DNA of 64,000 nucleotides from Martinezella multihospitum. Its GTDB lineage: Bacteria > Pseudomonadota > Alphaproteobacteria > Rhizobiales > Rhizobiaceae. The DNA lies in NCBI RefSeq assembly GCF_900094585.1, contig NZ_FMAG01000001.1, forward strand, positions 1,378,530-1,442,529. The letters are read 5' to 3'. Shown here piece after piece: positions 1-8,926 of this stretch. Made by a program: the position numbers and the translations under genes. Below the pieces are notes generated by a model. The model did no database searches. It was not told the origin of the DNA and saw only the letters and a list, made by a program, of their open reading frames with translations. Position 1 is the first letter of the stretch; every line of letters starts with the position of its first letter.

Positions 1-2
1 AG

Positions 3-563
3 CAACGGGCCGAGTTCTCTTCGATCATTCCGGGCGATCATGCCGGCGGTTATGCGGCAACGGAAGTCTTGATCAAGGCCGGCCATCGCCGCATCGCCAT
101 GATCGATGCCGGCAGGCAGCGGCTTGAAGCTGCGCGCGATCGTCTGAGCGGCTATCGCCAGGCGCTGACGACCTACGATATCGCCGTCGATCCGGAACTC
201 ATCCTTTCGGAAGCCTGGTCGCTCGATCTTGGGCGGGAAAAGATGCTGCAGCTCCTCGATCTGCCGTTGCCGCCGACGGCGGTTTTCTGCTTTTCCGACC
301 GGGTTGCGATGGGCGCTTATGATGCGATCAGGATGCGTGGGTTGAGGATTCCCGACGACATTTCCGTCATCGGTTTCGACGATGAAAGTCTTGCCCGAAA
401 AATCCTGCCGCCGCTCACAACATTGAAGCTGCCGCACGAGGATATGGGCCGTTGGGCAGTTACCGAGCTTTTGGAAAAGGTGATGCAGCCGAAGAAGCCG
501 CCAGTGAGGCTGAAGATGGAATGCCAGCTGATCCTTCGCGCTTCCATCGCGCCGCCGCCTTGA
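3..563 (+). CDS. LacI-family transcriptional regulator, C-terminal part
   Basis: The reading frame is open from the left edge of the window to a TGA at 561-563, so the DNA-binding N-terminus lies outside. What remains is the periplasmic-binding-protein-like sensor domain of a LacI/GalR regulator. The segment VIGFDDESLARKILPPLTTL, followed by a short linker to LPHEDMGRWAV, is the classic C-terminal signature of the family, and FCFSDRVAMGAYDAIR is the usual effector-pocket helix. It would bind a sugar-like effector, but the ligand cannot be read from the sequence. No gene it controls is visible here, since the next gene lies on the opposite strand. Confidence 0.93.
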   Translation, partial: QRAEFSSIIPGDHAGGYAATEVLIKAGHRRIAMIDAGRQRLEAARDRLSGYRQALTTYDIAVDPELILSEAWSLDLGREKMLQLLDLPLPPTAVFCFSDRVAMGAYDAIRMRGLRIPDDISVIGFDDESLARKILPPLTTLKLPHEDMGRWAVTELLEKVMQPKKPPVRLKMECQLILRASIAPPP

Positions 564-633
564 GTGTGATGAAGGGACAGCCTGTCAATTATAAGAAGCG
601 CAGCTCGGACACATCCCTTGGGAAAGACGGGCC

Positions 634-1377
634 TTAGGAAAGACGGGATACGTCTACGATAATTCGTCCGCGATTGTCGGGATCGACCAGGACTGGCAGC
701 ATGATTCCCGCTGTGGTGCGCTTGAGGCGGCGTTCGGGACTGCTGAATGACATACGCGTGACTGCATCCCAATCCGGGCCGCCATTCGGGTGAGCCACCC
801 GGACAGTGATGTCCCATGTCCCGCCCGGCGCGCTGCTTGGCGTCACTTCGGCGGCGGTCAATACTTTTGCAATAGCGGGTTCAAGCCCGACCGCAGCACC
901 TGCGCCGGCAAGCGCGAGTTCGGTTTGCTGTGCAGTGAGACCATTGAGCAGCTCCGCCGACGTCATCCCATCCGGCGCCTCGCGCCAAACGCGAGGAAAG
1001 GCCGGATGGTCAGTCTCGTCGATCCGCTGCTCGTCCTGTTTCCGGGTGCGCAATCCTGCGGCGAGTTTTTCAGCCGCCTGCTGCCCTGTCGGAACTTTTT
1101 CCCATTCGATCCTGTAATGACTGGGGTCGGCAAGATCCACGACGACCGGAAGCATCATGCCTGGATGAGGCCATTTCAGCTTCGGCACATCGCGGCTGGT
1201 GAAATGGACCGCGGTCGGCGCCACGCGCTCGGCGATGATCACGCCGTCAATGTCGCATTTCGGAAAGAGCGTCACTTCGCCGGCGATGTCGGGCAGCGGC
1301 GAGCACGCCACTACGTTCAGCCAGCCGCTCACCGGATTCGCGATCTCAGTTCGTTTGACTTTGCTGAACAAGCCCAT
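634..1377 (-). CDS. Uncharacterised protein with internal duplication
   Basis: The protein has 247 residues and no signal peptide or membrane segment. I chose the ATG at 1377 because AGGTGG lies five bases upstream; a GTG nine bases further upstream is possible. Two halves carry the same motif: GMMLPVVVDLADPSHYRIEW near residue 75 and GIMLPVLVDPDNRGRIIVDV at the C-terminus. Each follows a strand-rich stretch ending in a basic or Pro-containing turn. A run of GxxLPVxVD modules looks more like small proteins I associate with actinobacteria than typical rhizobial proteins; that impression is memory, not a search. The function is unknown. The gene stands alone between the LacI gene and the S9 peptidase. 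Confidence 0.7.
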   Translation of the reverse strand: MGLFSKVKRTEIANPVSGWLNVVACSPLPDIAGEVTLFPKCDIDGVIIAERVAPTAVHFTSRDVPKLKWPHPGMMLPVVVDLADPSHYRIEWEKVPTGQQAAEKLAAGLRTRKQDEQRIDETDHPAFPRVWREAPDGMTSAELLNGLTAQQTELALAGAGAAVGLEPAIAKVLTAAEVTPSSAPGGTWDITVRVAHPNGGPDWDAVTRMSFSSPERRLKRTTAGIMLPVLVDPDNRGRIIVDVSRLS

Positions 1378-1808
1378 GTGCGCCACCTGCTCAATGCGCT
1401 ACTGCCACGATGATGTTGATCATGCCGAAGTTGAGTATTCAAGACCTGCCGGCGCGACGGCATGCGTTTTTCCAGACGCAGAAGGTACAGGCAATCATGA
1501 GTCAATTTGGTCTACGATGAGCTTTACGTCGTGTTGCACGAAGGAACTGCTGGATATATCGGTACCTCTCACCCAATGCGAACGGTTGAGTAGAGCGGAA
1601 CAAATTCAGGCGTGTGCCAAAACCCAGGTCTGCTTCCGTATTCCGATAAGCTAGTCCGTGCCAAAGCGGCTTGGTTATCGTTCATTGCGTTGGCGCAATC
1701 AACTGCAGGTCCAGTGGCAGGAAACGATATCGTTACTCGCAGTCGTTGCGAAGCCTGATAAGGTCGTCGCGAGGTTTAAGTCTTTTGAGCCAAACCACGG
1801 AGCCTCCC
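1378..1808. other. Intergenic stretch before the S9 peptidase
   Basis: No convincing gene. Open frames here are short and lack coding character. The only useful element is GGAG at 1799-1802, placed to serve the TTG start at 1809. Confidence 0.5.
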
Positions 1809-3731
1809 TTGACCGCCCAAACCCTTATCCCACGCAAACTGCTGTTCGGTAACGCCAGCGCCTTTGGCGGCAGGCTCTCGCCCGATGGACGCTGGCTCAC
1901 CTGGATTGCGCCGTTTGAGGGCGTGCTCAACATCTGGATCGCCCCGACGGGCGAGCCTCAAGCGGGGGAGCCTTTGACACGGACAAGAGGTCGGCCGATT
2001 ACCTGGCAGGATTGGACGCCGGATGGCCGTTTCGTGATGTTCGTCAATGATGAGAACGGGGATGAGAATAACCACGCATTTATTGTTGACCCTCGGACGA
2101 AAGAAATTCGCGACCTGACCCCGATTACGGGTGTCAATGCCGAGATAAAGATGTGGTCGAGGCAGGTTCCTGGAAAAATCGTTATCGGGCTCAACGATCG
2201 CGATCCGCGCTGGCATGATCTTTATATCGTTGATGCGGAGACCGGCGAACGCGACCTGCTTTGGCTGAACACGCAGGATTTCGGGTATATCGGCGTTGAT
2301 TGGCAGCTTCGTCCGCGGCACGCACGATCTTCATCACCAGACGGCGGCGCGAAGCTGTGGCGGATCGACGGCGGCAAGGTCACTCCCTGGGTGGATCTCG
2401 ATCATGTCGACGGTTGGCTCACATGGCCAACGCTCTTCGATGGCGAGAGCAGGCGTTTGTTGATGCGGACCTGCATCGGTCGGGAGACGACGGTTTTTGC
2501 CTGGCGCGATTGGGAGAGCGGCGAGGAAACTGTCATGGTCGAGCATCCGCGGTTTGATGTCGGAGGCTGCCTGCTTCATCCGATGACATTCGATCTGGAG
2601 GCGGCGAATATCAGTGGAGCGCGTGTGGATTGGGCTTATGTCACGCCTCAGGTCGAGGCTGATTTTGAACTTATTCACGCCACGGTTCCGGGGTTCGAAT
2701 TCGATATCGTCAGCCAATCGGATGACAACAGCAAGTGGATTATCGAGGCGCATAAGGCTGAGCAGGCCCTAACGACCTTCTTGTATGATCGTGACCAAGG
2801 AATAATCACCGAACTGTTTCGGGCGCGTCCTGCTCTCGATGCATATAGGCTGGCGCCGATGAGATCTGTCGAAACCAAGTCGCGCGACGGTCTCGATCTA
2901 GTCTCTTATCTGACGCTGCCCGCCGATATCGGGACCGAACGGCCGGATGTTCCCTTGCCAATGGTGCTGGACGTGCATGGCGGACCATGGTCTCGCGACA
3001 TATACGGCTATCGCGGCGACCATCAATGGCTTGCCAATCGCGGCTATGCCGTGTTGTCGGTCAATTATCGTGGCTCGCGGGGGTTCGGAAAATCGTTCAT
3101 TGCCGCCAGCGAAAAGCAGCATGCAGCCAAAATGCACGACGATCTCATCAATATGGTCGATTGGGCCGTCCGCGAGGGCATAGCGGACAAGTCGAAGATT
3201 GCCATATTTGGCGCGTCATACGGCGGCTACGCATCGTTTGTCGGCGCGACATTCACTCCAGATGTCTTTTGCTGCAGTGTGCCTGTTGTCGGCATCACCA
3301 ACTTGCTGACATTGCTGGAATCGATACCGCCTTATTGGGCGGGTTTTGCCGATTTTATGTATCGCAGCTATGGTGATCCCAAGACAGAGGATGGACAGGC
3401 CCTATTGGCCGAGCGTTCGCCCATCCATAAGGTCGACCGCATCAAAAAGCCGATGCTGATCTTCCATGGGGCGAACGATGTGCGTTGCAAGATCGCTGAA
3501 AGCGATACGATCGTGGCAGCCATGCAAGCCAAGGGGATCCCTGTGACCTACGTCGTTTATCCGGATGAGGGCCACGGCTTTGCAAAGCCGGGCAACAGGA
3601 TCGCCTATCTAGCCTTGGCAGAAGCATTCTTCGCCATGCATCTTGGCGGCAAGTGTGAACCCTTCGGTGACGATCTGGCTGATTCAAGCCATGAAATCAG
3701 AGCCGGAGCGGAGATTTTCGACAAGCTCTAG
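1809..3731 (+). CDS. S9-family serine peptidase (prolyl oligopeptidase type)
   Basis: This is a cytoplasmic serine peptidase that cleaves short peptides, often after proline or as an acylaminoacyl peptidase. An upstream extension of the frame is possible, but similarity begins at LTAQTLIPRK. I place the start at TTG 1809, which has GGAG six bases upstream and gives 640 residues, a normal family length. The N-terminal half is the beta-propeller (LSPDGRWLTWIAP, TPDGRFVMFVND). The C-terminal alpha/beta-hydrolase domain holds the triad: Ser470 in GASYGGYA, Asp557 in GANDV and His589 in DEGHGF. No signal peptide is seen. It is convergent with the serine hydrolase at 3867-4985. The family call is firm; the exact substrate is not. 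Confidence 0.93.
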   Translation: MTAQTLIPRKLLFGNASAFGGRLSPDGRWLTWIAPFEGVLNIWIAPTGEPQAGEPLTRTRGRPITWQDWTPDGRFVMFVNDENGDENNHAFIVDPRTKEIRDLTPITGVNAEIKMWSRQVPGKIVIGLNDRDPRWHDLYIVDAETGERDLLWLNTQDFGYIGVDWQLRPRHARSSSPDGGAKLWRIDGGKVTPWVDLDHVDGWLTWPTLFDGESRRLLMRTCIGRETTVFAWRDWESGEETVMVEHPRFDVGGCLLHPMTFDLEAANISGARVDWAYVTPQVEADFELIHATVPGFEFDIVSQSDDNSKWIIEAHKAEQALTTFLYDRDQGIITELFRARPALDAYRLAPMRSVETKSRDGLDLVSYLTLPADIGTERPDVPLPMVLDVHGGPWSRDIYGYRGDHQWLANRGYAVLSVNYRGSRGFGKSFIAASEKQHAAKMHDDLINMVDWAVREGIADKSKIAIFGASYGGYASFVGATFTPDVFCCSVPVVGITNLLTLLESIPPYWAGFADFMYRSYGDPKTEDGQALLAERSPIHKVDRIKKPMLIFHGANDVRCKIAESDTIVAAMQAKGIPVTYVVYPDEGHGFAKPGNRIAYLALAEAFFAMHLGGKCEPFGDDLADSSHEIRAGAEIFDKL

Positions 3732-3866
3732 GCAAGAGCCTCCGCTGAATTTCGGGCGCAAGACCTTGATGATGCTTCAACGCCTATGGGCATCATCAAA
3801 GATCCCGTGCGCTGGATAGTGGCTGGCGCTCTCGCAAAGCCGCTACACTCTTTCATGCAACAAGTA

Positions 3867-4985
3867 TCAAGTGCCGTATATCGCCCGGGCGATATCTCGC
3901 GGATAGGTTCCCAGGCAGCCTTCGACCGCTGTGTTGGACATGATCGCAGCGGAAATGCCTTCCATTGGATCGATGAACCAATTGTGTCCATAAACTCCGC
4001 CCCACGTGATTGATCCCTTCGACATCGGAACGTCGGCCAAAATCGGGTCCTGAATCACCGCGCCCAAGAAGGAAAATCCTTGTCCTGGTTCGCCTGGGCG
4101 CGGGATGGCACCTATCTGGTTGAGAAGCGCGGCCCTTGCAGTCGCGGTCTTCAAGATGGGAGCGCCACCGAGACGAACGGCTTCGAGAAAGGCAATGAAA
4201 TCCGGCGCTGTGCCCACCATGCCAGCACCGCCGGACTGAAAAGCCTTGGGGTTAAACAATCGTGACGGTGCAAAAGTCAGTAGATTGCCATCATTGTCCG
4301 GAACCAGATGGCGATCGCCCATTCTGACTGCTGCCGGACTGGCATCGGCATAGGGTGTCGCAAGCCGCCCCGGATCACTGACCGAGAAACCGGTGTCGCT
4401 CATCCCTAGCGGTCCCGTTAAATGACGACGCACCGCTTCATCCAGGCTGCAAGCCTCGATCTGGGCGACAACAGCTCCAAGAACATCGATGGCGATCGAG
4501 TAAGACCAAAGCGTGCCTGGCGCGGCCAGAAGCGGAAAGGTCGACAGCCGGCTGAAGTTCTCCTCGAAATCGAGGTCTGTGTCAGAAAGGCCGGCGTTGA
4601 ACATCCGCTCCGATGGGGTGGTTTTGGAATCTGCACCATAACTGAGGCCTGCCGTATGCGTCAGCAGGTGCCGGATAGTGATATCGGCTATCTTTCCATC
4701 TGGCTGCCTGGGCCGGAAATAAGGAAGATAATCCCGCACGAGGTCGCCAAGCGCCAGCCTGCCTTTGTCGATGAGGGCCAGAGCGGTCGCTGCCACGAGC
4801 GGTTTCGTCACGGAAGCGAGCCGGAATATGGTCCGCGTTTCAGTGGATTTTCCGATTTCGCGGTCGGCATAACCGGCAGCGCGACTATAGATGGTTTCTC
4901 CGTCCTGAGCGACGATCACGACAGTGCCGACGATCTTGCCGGCCATGATCGCCCTTTCGACAACCGCGTCGATCTGCGCCTTCAT
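3867..4985 (-). CDS. Serine hydrolase of the beta-lactamase (class C-like/esterase) family
   Basis: This is a 372-residue protein of the penicillin-binding-protein-like superfamily, whose members act as esterases, peptidases or beta-lactamases. The start at ATG 4985 is preceded by a strong AGGAGG; an in-frame extension upstream has no ribosome site. The nucleophile motif is S58-V-T-K61 in IFRLASVTKPLVA. The second motif reads Y162-S-I instead of Y-x-N, so true beta-lactamase activity is unlikely and an EstB-like esterase is a better guess. The C-terminal GGVYGHNWFIDP matches the third-motif region. There is no signal peptide, so it acts in the cytoplasm. It faces the S9 peptidase tail to tail. 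Confidence 0.9.
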   Translation of the reverse strand: MKAQIDAVVERAIMAGKIVGTVVIVAQDGETIYSRAAGYADREIGKSTETRTIFRLASVTKPLVAATALALIDKGRLALGDLVRDYLPYFRPRQPDGKIADITIRHLLTHTAGLSYGADSKTTPSERMFNAGLSDTDLDFEENFSRLSTFPLLAAPGTLWSYSIAIDVLGAVVAQIEACSLDEAVRRHLTGPLGMSDTGFSVSDPGRLATPYADASPAAVRMGDRHLVPDNDGNLLTFAPSRLFNPKAFQSGGAGMVGTAPDFIAFLEAVRLGGAPILKTATARAALLNQIGAIPRPGEPGQGFSFLGAVIQDPILADVPMSKGSITWGGVYGHNWFIDPMEGISAAIMSNTAVEGCLGTYPRDIARAIYGT

Positions 4986-5181
4986 CGCAACTATCCTCCT
5001 GTGCTTTAGAATGAGCGGCACAGAACGGCATATTCTGCCTTGGTTCGCAAGGCGAAGCAGCGCCGATAGGCGGCGTGTAGAAGTATCAGCCATTGTGGAT
5101 GTCGTGGCTCACACGATAAATCGAGCCAGCCGCCCGCCCGTTCTTCCGCTCGGCGTTGCTGTTGTACTTCGTCGCCTGCGG

Positions 5182-5570
5182 CAGCTGCCGGCGCGCCGTG
5201 TCGGGCGCATGCGGGGCATCGACGCGCTGCAGGCCCTTGGCGTGCAATTCCATCTCGACGTCCGCCGGCATGCCATGACTGGGATCGCCTGCGTGTTCGA
5301 CCGGATCCCAGAGATGATGGGCGATGAATTTCAGGAGCTGCCTTTCCGGCGCCCGCCAGGGCGGGGCGGGGCAACGTCGGTGGCGAGCTCGCACCAGGTT
5401 TCGAAATAGCCGAGATGGGAGGCGAGCGCCCGAAGCGTATTTGCGCCCATGCTCTCCTTGACCAGATGTTTGAGGGTTGCGTCCTCGTCGGTCAGCAGGG
5501 CTGCGGACTGATCGTGGCGGGCAAAGGGCCGAATGTACGGGGATTTGCGGTCAGAGAAATCTGCCGGCAC
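5182..5570 (-). pseudogene. Tyrosine recombinase/integrase fragment, frameshifted
   Basis: Two overlapping minus-strand frames together spell the N-terminal (SAM-like) domain of a site-specific tyrosine recombinase. One frame gives ESMGANTLRALASHLGYFETW and stops making sense after CELAT. The other resumes with APERQLLKFIAHHLWDP and continues to APHAPDTARRQL near 5182. A single-base frameshift near 5380 separates them. Nothing resembling the catalytic R-HxxR-Y domain follows, so this is a broken 5-prime remnant. It lies beside a resolvase remnant, consistent with a decayed mobile element. Confidence 0.75.
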
Positions 5571-5871
5571 CCTCTTGGAAGGCCGTGAAGGTTCGGCTCG
5601 ACGGGCCTACCGGCGAAAGCTGAACAAAGGGCGGGACGGTGCCCGCGCAGCACGCCAGCGATACACTCCAGTCGTTAGTCGTTGATAAATATTCAGCAGA
5701 ACATGTGATGGAGATCGTCCGGAGTGAGGTTTGGACGACCTTGCCGACAAAACCGGGGAAGGCAAGACGCCGAGCAATCGGACGCATGATGCTGCGTGCC
5801 CTCAACGACGAATGAGACCAAATCGATGCGCCTCGTCCAGAAGGTGGCGAACGGATGATGGTTGCCACTTG
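5571..5871. other. Spacer between two recombinase remnants
   Basis: Short open frames exist on both strands, but none matches a family I recognise and none has a good ribosome site. It is probably debris of the same mobile element. Confidence 0.4.
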
Positions 5872-6069
5872 CCGGAAATGAACGCCACGCTCTTCGAGGT
5901 CCTCGATGACCTGTAGAAGATGGCTTACCGATCAGGCGAGGCGATCGAGTCGGACGACAATGAGAACATCGCCGGCAGTGAGTTCGCGGAGCAGTCTCGT
6001 GAGGATCGGTCTCGCGCGTGTCGCGCCTGAGCCATGCTCCTGGAATAAGCGCTGCGATTTCGCGGGTGT
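5872..6069 (-). pseudogene. Serine recombinase (resolvase/invertase) remnant with in-frame stop
   Basis: On the minus strand a frame opens just after a TGA at 6070-6072 and reads QRLFQEHGSGATRARPILTR, then LLRELTAGDVLIVVRLDRLA. A TGA at 5932-5934 interrupts it where a CGA arginine is expected. It continues SVSHLLQVIEDLEERGVHFR before similarity ends. This is the middle of the resolvase catalytic domain of Tn3/Hin-type recombinases (the VVRLDRLARS helix). The N-terminal segment with the catalytic serine and the DNA-binding C-terminus are both missing. It is a dead remnant. Confidence 0.8.
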
Positions 6070-6169
6070 TCAGCTCCATAGGGCTACAGTAATACCCCTG
6101 TCACTGAAGTCAAAGTGTGCCGGTCGGAACCCTGTGGAAGTTGTTGGCATCGAAGAATGGGTCCTCATG

Positions 6170-6397
6170 TCAATTCATTTCGATCGCCGTGATTTCGCGT
6201 AGAAGTACTGCCTCCCAGCGTTGCAGGAAGTCGTGCGAAGCGGCGAAGTCAGGCACCAGTATTTCCATTCTAAGACCAACCCTGTCATAGCTCTTCTGCT
6301 TTCCGAATGCCATCTGGTTGGAAATGCCAAAGCGGAAGAGATCGATAGCGTGAAACACCTCGATCAGCCTCTCAGTCTGACTTAGGCGGGCGTTCAC
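6170..6397 (-). CDS. Doubtful open frame, possible gene remnant
   Basis: This is a 75-codon frame with a GTG start. Protein-like sequence (DLKAIWIHNRDWLDQSGYRF) continues in the same frame upstream to at least 6485 without an ATG. It reads like the end of a longer soluble protein, rich in RLIEVFHAIDLFRFG-type helices, but I recognise no family. With dead recombinases next door it may be a truncated gene. I include it only as a candidate. Confidence 0.25.
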   Translation of the reverse strand: MNARLSQTERLIEVFHAIDLFRFGISNQMAFGKQKSYDRVGLRMEILVPDFAASHDFLQRWEAVLLREITAIEMN

Positions 6398-6483
6398 ACG
6401 AAACCGGTAACCGGATTGGTCGAGCCAATCCCTGTTATGTATCCAGATGGCCTTCAGGTCATGGGAATGGAGTAGCCTTGTTC

Positions 6484-6738
6484 CTAGCTTCCCGCTTTTT
6501 GACCGACCATGTCGAACAATGCCTTCAGGCGGAGTTCCAGCGTCTCGTCTGATGCACTCGGTGGGCCAGCGGAGCAGTCCAATTCTCCCATCCCGCTCTT
6601 TTGATAGGTTTCAATGACTAGGTCGGCGGCCATCTGGAAGTCGCGAGCTAATTCGGCGTAGCTGCATTGGCTGTTGTGGTTCTCGACGTAATATATGCCG
6701 TGACTGTATCCGCGCTTTCGGCAGTAGGACCCGTCCAT
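6484..6738 (-). CDS. Small hypothetical protein
   Basis: The frame encodes 84 residues from ATG 6738. Composition is protein-like: an N-terminal Cys/Tyr-rich part (MDGSYCRKRGYSHGIYYVEN) followed by helices (YAELARDFQMAADLVIETYQ). The ribosome site is weak. An upstream in-frame extension to 6933 looks less protein-like. The family is unknown. It lies in the degraded region between the resolvase remnant and the molybdoenzyme operon, so it may be a leftover of transferred DNA. Confidence 0.35.
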   Translation of the reverse strand: MDGSYCRKRGYSHGIYYVENHNSQCSYAELARDFQMAADLVIETYQKSGMGELDCSAGPPSASDETLELRLKALFDMVGQKAGS

Positions 6739-7164
6739 ATCTCGTGCTAGAGGCGGGGATCGTCCGCCGGAGGTTTCTGTTTCATCGGATTTCCTAAGCT
6801 GATAGTGGCAAAGGGGCGCCGCCCACCGGCCCTGCTCCGGTAATTGGAAACGCGAAGTCGAGCGCTTTGCGCAAAGATTGCTGATGGATTCGGGGAGCCA
6901 GCGCCGTCCTCCTAGATGACAGCTATCTTGCACATCACACCCTAAAGCGGAATGACTGCTGCCAGCCCCAAATCAGTCGTCCCAGCAAGTTCAAGTTCTT
7001 GAGCTTGCATAATGAAAATATTGCAAAGGGAATTTTGTAATAACGGCGTCGGCGGTTCAGCTTCTTTCAAAAGCGAGGCTAAAGATTGCGTGCGTGAGGT
7101 GCGCCTATGCCACTGATATCGTCTACGATCGTTGCGCCCAATTATTGACGTCTGGTACGACATC
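6739..7164. other. Gene-poor stretch downstream of the molybdoenzyme
   Basis: I see no supported gene. A minus-strand frame across 6942-7322 mostly overlaps the molybdoenzyme in the wrong frame and is not coding. The base composition is more AT-rich than the flanking genes. Confidence 0.45.
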
Positions 7165-7941
7165 TCAGATACCGGCATACCATTCGTAGCCACGATCTTC
7201 CCAGAACCCGCCGTTACCACCCCAGAGATCATCGAATCGGTCACGGATTTCGATGCGCATGACATATTTGGCGTGTTTGTAGCCGAGATGTCGCTCGACG
7301 CGCAGGCGCAAGGGAGCGCCATGTTCGACTTCCAGATCCTTGCCGTTGAGTGAGTAGGCGAGGATCGACTGCGGATGAAAGGCGTCGATCAGGTCAATAC
7401 TTTCATAGTAGCGGCCGCTGCCATCGAGTGTTTGTTCCAGTTCATCCGCACAATAGAAGACGGCGTAGCGAGCGCCTGGCTTCAATCCGGCAGTCTGCAG
7501 GATTAATCCGAGAGGAACGCCCTGCCATTTACCGATGGCGCTCCAGCCTTCGACGCAGTCGTGGCGGGTGATCTGGGTGCGAGAAGGCAGCTTCTTCAGG
7601 TCGGCCAACGAAAATTCCATCGGCCGATTGACCATACCGTCGATCTTGAGCCGCCAGTCGGCGAACTTGGTTTCGACCATCTGGACGTATTCGGCGCTGT
7701 TGGGCTGAATTGATCCGTTGGGGTGGAAGCTCGGTGAAATGTCCGCATCGGTATATTCTCGGGCAAGCGTTTGCGGAGACACGATGAGCCGCTGTGTGCC
7801 CATGGTCAGCCGCTCGGCCAACGCGAGCACCTTCTGCACGTGCTGGTTCTGGGAAATGTCATCGCAGCCGGTCAGGCCTACGGCGCCCAGACTGGCGGCC
7901 GAGCCGATGAGAAAGCGCCGGCGGGTGAAGATGGAGCTCAT
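7165..7941 (-). CDS. Tat-exported molybdopterin oxidoreductase (sulfite oxidase/YedY-like)
   Basis: This is a 258-residue molybdenum-cofactor enzyme of the sulfite-oxidase fold, related to MsrP/YedY, which reduces oxidised methionine in periplasmic proteins. The N-terminus has a twin-arginine signal (TRRRFLIGSAAS). It then shows L-T-G-C26, a lipobox-like tetrad, so it may be a lipoprotein. Cys129 in RHDCVEGWS is the expected molybdenum ligand. The cytochrome b gene overlaps its start by four bases (ATGA), so the two are translationally coupled; the cytochrome should feed it electrons from the membrane. It belongs with the DUF5666 gene and the ECF sigma factor upstream. The substrate is not certain. 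Confidence 0.88.
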   Translation of the reverse strand: MSSIFTRRRFLIGSAASLGAVGLTGCDDISQNQHVQKVLALAERLTMGTQRLIVSPQTLAREYTDADISPSFHPNGSIQPNSAEYVQMVETKFADWRLKIDGMVNRPMEFSLADLKKLPSRTQITRHDCVEGWSAIGKWQGVPLGLILQTAGLKPGARYAVFYCADELEQTLDGSGRYYESIDLIDAFHPQSILAYSLNGKDLEVEHGAPLRLRVERHLGYKHAKYVMRIEIRDRFDDLWGGNGGFWEDRGYEWYAGI

Positions 7942-8798
7942 CGATCAGCCTCCTTGTTGGTAATCGCGTAGCGGCCTGTCACCATCGAACGCATGTTGTT
8001 CCAAAGGCCGGAGAGAATGACCATCGCGATATGCACGACGACGAAGGCCACCAGGCTCCAGGCGGTAATGAAATGAATGGAGCGGGCTGATTGGCGACCA
8101 CCGAAAATATCGAGCAGGAAGGGATAGCCGGCGTCTATCGCGGGCGACATGGTCAATCCCGAGCCGATCATCAGCGGCAGCAGGATGAAGATAACGACGA
8201 GATAGGTCAGCTTCTGCAACGCATTGTAGCGCCGCGCCTTTTCGCCTTGCGGGAAGCGCAGCCGGGCGTGGTCCTTGATTTCATGCCATATATTTCTGGG
8301 CGCGATATCTTGAGCCGTCGGCGCGAGATCGCGGCGGAAATGACCACCGACCAGGCCGTAGGCCATGTAAACGAGCCCATTGACGACGAACAGCCAGGCA
8401 AAGAAGAAATGCCAACGTCGGCCGGCCGCAAGATCCTGGAAGCTCGGTATCGTCGCCCAGGCCGGGAATGCGCGCGGCGTCATTTCGCCATCGACCGTGG
8501 AAGCACCGAGGACACCGGTTGTGGTGATCGACAAGCTGCCGATGCGCAATATTCCGGTGATGTTGTCGCCATCCTGATTGCTGGCGATTTCGAACCACGA
8601 TGGATCTTCAACCGCCCCGTAATTTCCCCAATGTAATTGTGGATCGGCATTGAAGATCTGCATGCCGCTCATCAGCAGCAAGGTCAGACACAGCACATTG
8701 ATCCAATGCGTTATCCGCGTGAGAGCCGAATGACGACGAATGAAGATCTTGGCGGGGGGAGCTGGCGGCGCGGTGCCGATCTGCTCGATGCTTGCCAT
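7938..8798 (-). CDS. Membrane cytochrome b (b561-type) electron donor to the molybdoenzyme
   Basis: The protein has 286 residues. The start is the ATG at 8798 (MASIEQIG), with AGGAG upstream; a longer frame lacks a ribosome site. At least four hydrophobic segments are visible: INVLCLTLLLMSGMQIF, WHFFFAWLFVVNGLVYMAYG, LTYLVVIFILLPLMIGSGL and HFITAWSLVAFVVVHIAMVI. Histidines suited to bind two b-type haems lie in or near these helices (RITHWIN, RWHFFFAW, SIHFITAW, VVVHIAM). It is not the usual YedZ sequence but resembles the cytochrome b561/thiosulfate-reductase b subunit family. It is coupled by ATGA overlap to the molybdoenzyme. Confidence 0.88.
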   Translation of the reverse strand: MASIEQIGTAPPAPPAKIFIRRHSALTRITHWINVLCLTLLLMSGMQIFNADPQLHWGNYGAVEDPSWFEIASNQDGDNITGILRIGSLSITTTGVLGASTVDGEMTPRAFPAWATIPSFQDLAAGRRWHFFFAWLFVVNGLVYMAYGLVGGHFRRDLAPTAQDIAPRNIWHEIKDHARLRFPQGEKARRYNALQKLTYLVVIFILLPLMIGSGLTMSPAIDAGYPFLLDIFGGRQSARSIHFITAWSLVAFVVVHIAMVILSGLWNNMRSMVTGRYAITNKEADR

Positions 8799-8872
8799 GG
8801 GTAATTCTCCTGACCTGCCGCCGGAAAGCGGTGTCCGCAATCATATGCTGCGACGCTATCGCCGCTCATTGA

Positions 8873-8903
8873 GCTGCCCGGATGCGATCGGCAACCGGGC
8901 AGC
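8873..8903 (-). terminator. GC-rich hairpin between DUF5666 and cytochrome genes
   Basis: GCTGCCCGG at 8873-8881 and CCGGGCAGC at 8895-8903 form a perfect 9-bp stem with a 13-base loop. No T-run follows on the minus strand. It may be a processing or attenuating stem that lowers cytochrome expression, not a full terminator. Confidence 0.5.
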
Positions 8904-8926
8904 CCCGTGATGTCGGCATGGATGCG

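Noticed and set aside
1671..1808. Upstream extension of the S9 peptidase
   Set aside because: The added 46 residues are not peptidase-like, while GGAG is correctly spaced before TTG 1809.
6942..7322. 126-codon minus-strand frame
   Set aside because: Overlaps the molybdoenzyme gene in another frame and lacks a ribosome site.
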